NCBI GenBank assembly: GCA_945831585.1 | Contig: CAMACY010000003.1 | Location: 1 to 64,000 of the forward strand | Reading direction: 5' to 3' | From: an uncultured bacterium | GTDB taxonomy: Bacteria; Verrucomicrobiota; Verrucomicrobiia; Verrucomicrobiales; Akkermansiaceae | DNA length: 64,000 nt | Part shown: piece after piece, positions 61,595 through 64,000 of the stretch | Layout of the letters: the number at the start of each line of letters is the position of its first letter | How positions within the stretch are numbered: the first letter of the stretch is position 1 | The notes under the pieces: model-generated | Told to the model about the DNA's origin: nothing | Seen by the model: only the letters and a program-made list of their open reading frames with translations | Database searches by the model: none | Made by a program: the position numbers and the translations under genes

Positions 61595-63438
61595 TGGTGC
61601 TTGCTGCTGAGCGATTCCGCTGCCCTGAATGCGGGCACGAGGATGATATTGCCGACTTGGGCTTTTTTGCCGAGTGGACCTGCCCGGGCTGCGGCTCTGT
61701 GCAGCGCGTGCACACGCTGTTGGCGAATTTTCGGCTGCTGGAGGTGCTGGGCTACGGCGGTATGAGCACGGTTTACCGCGCGGAGGACTTGGTGCTGGGG
61801 CGTGCCGTGGCCATCAAGATTCTGCACGGCGATTTCCAAGATGCCCCCGAGCGCCGCCGAAGTTTTGAGCAGGAGTGCGCCAACCTGGCGCGCGTGCGCC
61901 ATGAAAATGTGGTGTCGCTGTACTCGGCAGGCTGGTCGCGCGGGTATTTTTACATCGTGATGGAGGTGGTGGAGGGGACGAATCTGGAGCTGATGCTGGC
62001 CGAGCGGCACGCACTCTCCCCCCGCGAGGTGCTGGATGTGGCGCGGCAGGTGGTGCGCGGGCTGCGGGCGGCAGCGGCGCGCGGCGTGTTGCACCGTGAT
62101 ATTAAGCCCGGCAACATGATCTTGACACCCGAGGGCACGGTGAAGCTGCTGGATTTCGGCTTGGCGCAGGAGTCGCAGGCGGCGGAGAACGCCTCGGGGA
62201 TGATTTGGGCGACGCCGTTTTATGCGTCGCCCGAGACGCTGCGCCGCGAGCGGGAGGATGAGCGCTCGGATCTGTATGCGCTGGGGATGACCTTGCGCCA
62301 TGCCCTCACGGGGGAGAACACGCTGCCGCTGCCCGAGGGGCAGGCGGTGACGCCGGAGCTTCTGCTGGAGCTCAAGCGGCAGTTGCCCCCTTTGGCGGAG
62401 TGTTACCCTGAGGCCGGGGCGGCGCTGCGGCGCTTGGTGGATGGTCTGACGGCCTTTGACCCGGCGGAGCGTCCTGCCGATGCCGACGAGGCGTTGCGCC
62501 TGGTGGAGCAGGCGCTGCGCGATCCGGGGCGCGTGCTGCCGTGGCTGGGGATGGGGGCGGCCGTCGCTGCCGCCGCGATGGGCTTTTCTGCGGCCTTTCT
62601 CGGCGCAGAGAAGCACGTTGCACTGGCGGTGGAGGATGTCCCGGTCTGGGAGGAGGCGGCGAGCTATCGGCAGATGATGGAGGAGATGCGGCAGGGGCAG
62701 GTGGGGCAGGCGCTGCCCGGTGCCATGGAGCTGGCGCGCACGAGTCGCTACGCTCCTCTGCGGGCGGCGGCCGCGCAGCTGGCGCGGGCGGCGGTGCTGC
62801 TGGGAGAGGGCTCTGCGCAGCTACTACAGGAGCTTCCGGCTCTTCCCGAGGAGGCGGGGGAAGAGTCACCGCTGTTGGCGGTCGCGAGGGCGCTGTGCCG
62901 GGCACAGGCAGCGGCGGAGGCGGGGGATTATCCTGCCGCGCTGGAGGCGATGGAGGCGGCGCGTGCTGCCCTGACGGAGCGTGAGACCGCGATGATGCCG
63001 GCGCTGAAGACCTACCGCAGCCGCTTGTCACAGGTGACGGCTGAGGCACTGCGGGGGCGGGCGCAGCGCGCCATGCGCCAGGACAGTCCGGCGGAGGCGT
63101 GCCAAATTCTGGCGATGTGGAAGGCGCTGCCGGGGCGCACGCCGCGCGAGCGGGAGGAGATAGAGGTGCAGACGGAGATTTGTGAGGTCGCGGAGGCGCT
63201 GCTGGCCGCTCTGGAGAAGCAGGGTGTGCCGCTCGACACGCATCCGCTGGATGTCGAGGCCGTGGCGCAGCAGCTCAAGCCCGGACCGTTGGCGGCGGAG
63301 GCTCGCTGCCTGCTGCTGTTGCTGCACGGCGAGCGGGAGCGCGCTTTTGCGGCTGACCCCTACGCCGCCGCGCCCGATGCGCGCGAGCCCTTTGCCGTGA
63401 TGCTGCGCGATTGGAAGCGGCGCTGCACGCAGCCCTGA
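61594..63438 (+). CDS. Membrane-anchored Ser/Thr protein kinase with N-terminal zinc ribbon
   Basis: A 614-residue Hanks-type kinase. It begins with a two-knuckle zinc ribbon (CPECG ... CPGCG, residues about 8-30). The kinase domain follows: LGYGGMSTVYRAEDLVLGRAVAIKIL (P-loop and Lys), catalytic HRDIKPGNM, DFGLAQ, and APE-equivalent SPETLRRERED. A membrane segment (WLGMGAAVAAAAMGFSAAFLGA) lies near residue 320, and a helical, TPR-like domain of about 280 residues lies outside or behind it. The ATG overlaps the ALDH stop, so it belongs to the same operon. Targets are unknown; phosphorylation of its operon partners is speculative. Confidence 0.93.
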   Translation: MVLAAERFRCPECGHEDDIADLGFFAEWTCPGCGSVQRVHTLLANFRLLEVLGYGGMSTVYRAEDLVLGRAVAIKILHGDFQDAPERRRSFEQECANLARVRHENVVSLYSAGWSRGYFYIVMEVVEGTNLELMLAERHALSPREVLDVARQVVRGLRAAAARGVLHRDIKPGNMILTPEGTVKLLDFGLAQESQAAENASGMIWATPFYASPETLRREREDERSDLYALGMTLRHALTGENTLPLPEGQAVTPELLLELKRQLPPLAECYPEAGAALRRLVDGLTAFDPAERPADADEALRLVEQALRDPGRVLPWLGMGAAVAAAAMGFSAAFLGAEKHVALAVEDVPVWEEAASYRQMMEEMRQGQVGQALPGAMELARTSRYAPLRAAAAQLARAAVLLGEGSAQLLQELPALPEEAGEESPLLAVARALCRAQAAAEAGDYPAALEAMEAARAALTERETAMMPALKTYRSRLSQVTAEALRGRAQRAMRQDSPAEACQILAMWKALPGRTPREREEIEVQTEICEVAEALLAALEKQGVPLDTHPLDVEAVAQQLKPGPLAAEARCLLLLLHGERERAFAADPYAAAPDAREPFAVMLRDWKRRCTQP

Positions 63439-63472
63439 GGCGGATGGCGCAGAGAGCTGCCCCACCCAAAAA

Positions 63473-64000
63473 TTATTCGGGGAGGCGCAGCGAGGCGATG
63501 TAGTCGCGCACGCCCTGCGTGATGGCGGCGCCTACCTGCGCGAACTGCGTGGCAAACTTGGGCATGAACCAGGGGAACGCGCCCATGGCATCGTGCAGCA
63601 CCAGCACCTCGCCGTCGCAGGTGCCGTGCCCCGCGCCGATGCCGATGGTCACGACGGGACAGGCGCGCGTCACCGCTGCGGCAACGGCGGATTTGGTGCA
63701 TTCCATGACCAGTGAGAAGGCTCCGGCGCGTACCACGGCTTCCATATCGCGCATGATGGCGGCGGCTTCCGCGTCGGTCTTACCCTTCATGTGGTAGCCG
63801 CCTTCCTCCAGCACCTTTTGCGGCAGCAGACCGATGTGCCCCTGCACGGGGATGCCCGCTGAGGTGATGGCGCGGATGACCTCCTCCTTGTCGGCTCCGC
63901 CTTCCAGCTTGACGGCATCCACCCCCGTGTCCATCAGGCGGCGGGCGTTGGCCAGCGCCTGTTCGGGCGTGTCGAAGCTGTGGATGGGCATGTCGGCGAT
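63473..64000 (-). CDS. panB: 3-methyl-2-oxobutanoate hydroxymethyltransferase, 5' end beyond window
   Basis: Makes ketopantoate from 2-oxoisovalerate and methylenetetrahydrofolate in pantothenate synthesis (EC 2.1.2.11). Only the C-terminal 175 codons are in the window; the frame is open to the right edge (IADMPIHSF...). Family marks: VDAVKLEGG, IPVQGHIGLLPQ, SLVMECT, and TIGIGAGHGTCDGEVLVLHD. The internal ATG of the ORF track is not the real start. The stop is 34 bp after the convergent kinase gene. Confidence 0.96.
   Translation of the reverse strand: MADMPIHSFDTPEQALANARRLMDTGVDAVKLEGGADKEEVIRAITSAGIPVQGHIGLLPQKVLEEGGYHMKGKTDAEAAAIMRDMEAVVRAGAFSLVMECTKSAVAAAVTRACPVVTIGIGAGHGTCDGEVLVLHDAMGAFPWFMPKFATQFAQVGAAITQGVRDYIASLRLPE

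Overview
The window is high-GC bacterial chromosome, densely packed with housekeeping genes and with no phage or insertion sequence. Several features suggest a gut-associated Verrucomicrobiota (Akkermansia-like) host: a GH109 glycosidase, a kinase/nucleotidyltransferase pair that looks like N-acetylhexosamine salvage, a very large autotransporter, a PA14-type surface protein, DUF805 proteins, GGGG-tailed lipoproteins and a zinc-free S14. That assignment is inferred from gene content; there is no rRNA here to prove it.

Layout. 0-8 kb: an OppF-type ABC ATPase; a minus-strand operon GHL10 glycosidase - orphan D12 DNA methylase - uvrB; leuB; a double-DUF805 membrane protein. 8-16.5 kb: hisS; a small membrane protein overlapping an AspT/YidE-type transporter; a LysR regulator converging on and overlapping a PhoR-like kinase; tRNA-Leu(CAA); a PA14-like anchored protein; map. 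16.6-25.4 kb: two divergent lipoproteins with a matching promoter element; ychF; gdhA; an acyl-CoA/ACP-synthetase-like protein followed by an M3 oligopeptidase. 25.5-33.3 kb: one autotransporter of about 2,560 residues. 33.4-38.3 kb: rpsO; a nucleotidyltransferase with a NahK-like kinase; an ArsC/Spx-like protein; a GH109 gene with different codon use. 38.3-42.8 kb: a frameshifted hrpB with a mosaic hrpB scar behind it; an ankyrin protein; an aldo/keto reductase. 42.8-47.5 kb: a cobalamin-riboswitch operon coding for a TonB-dependent receptor, a family-5 solute-binding protein and TonB. 47.5-53.6 kb: a glycosyltransferase remnant; nadB - RlpA-like protein - HAD/FolB fusion; fmdB-like - CNNM/CBS protein; rpsN. 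53.6-64 kb: a thioredoxin-like protein; tRNA-Ser(GCT); a two-component pair; an operon tsaC/sua5 - SCP2-like - Fe-ADH - ALDH3 - Ser/Thr kinase; and the 3' part of panB.

The strongest regulatory pattern is a TTGnnn-(16-18)-TAnnnT promoter in front of nearly every transcription unit. In about eleven units the -10 box ends only 5-9 bp before the start codon, which predicts leaderless mRNAs. I used this pattern to choose several start codons. Perfect hairpins, several with T-tracts, separate most convergent units.

The most unusual items are the riboswitch-controlled receptor/SBP5/TonB operon, the HAD-FolB fusion, the roughly 66-residue insertion in UvrB, and the hrpB lesion with its adjacent chimeric hrpB fragment.
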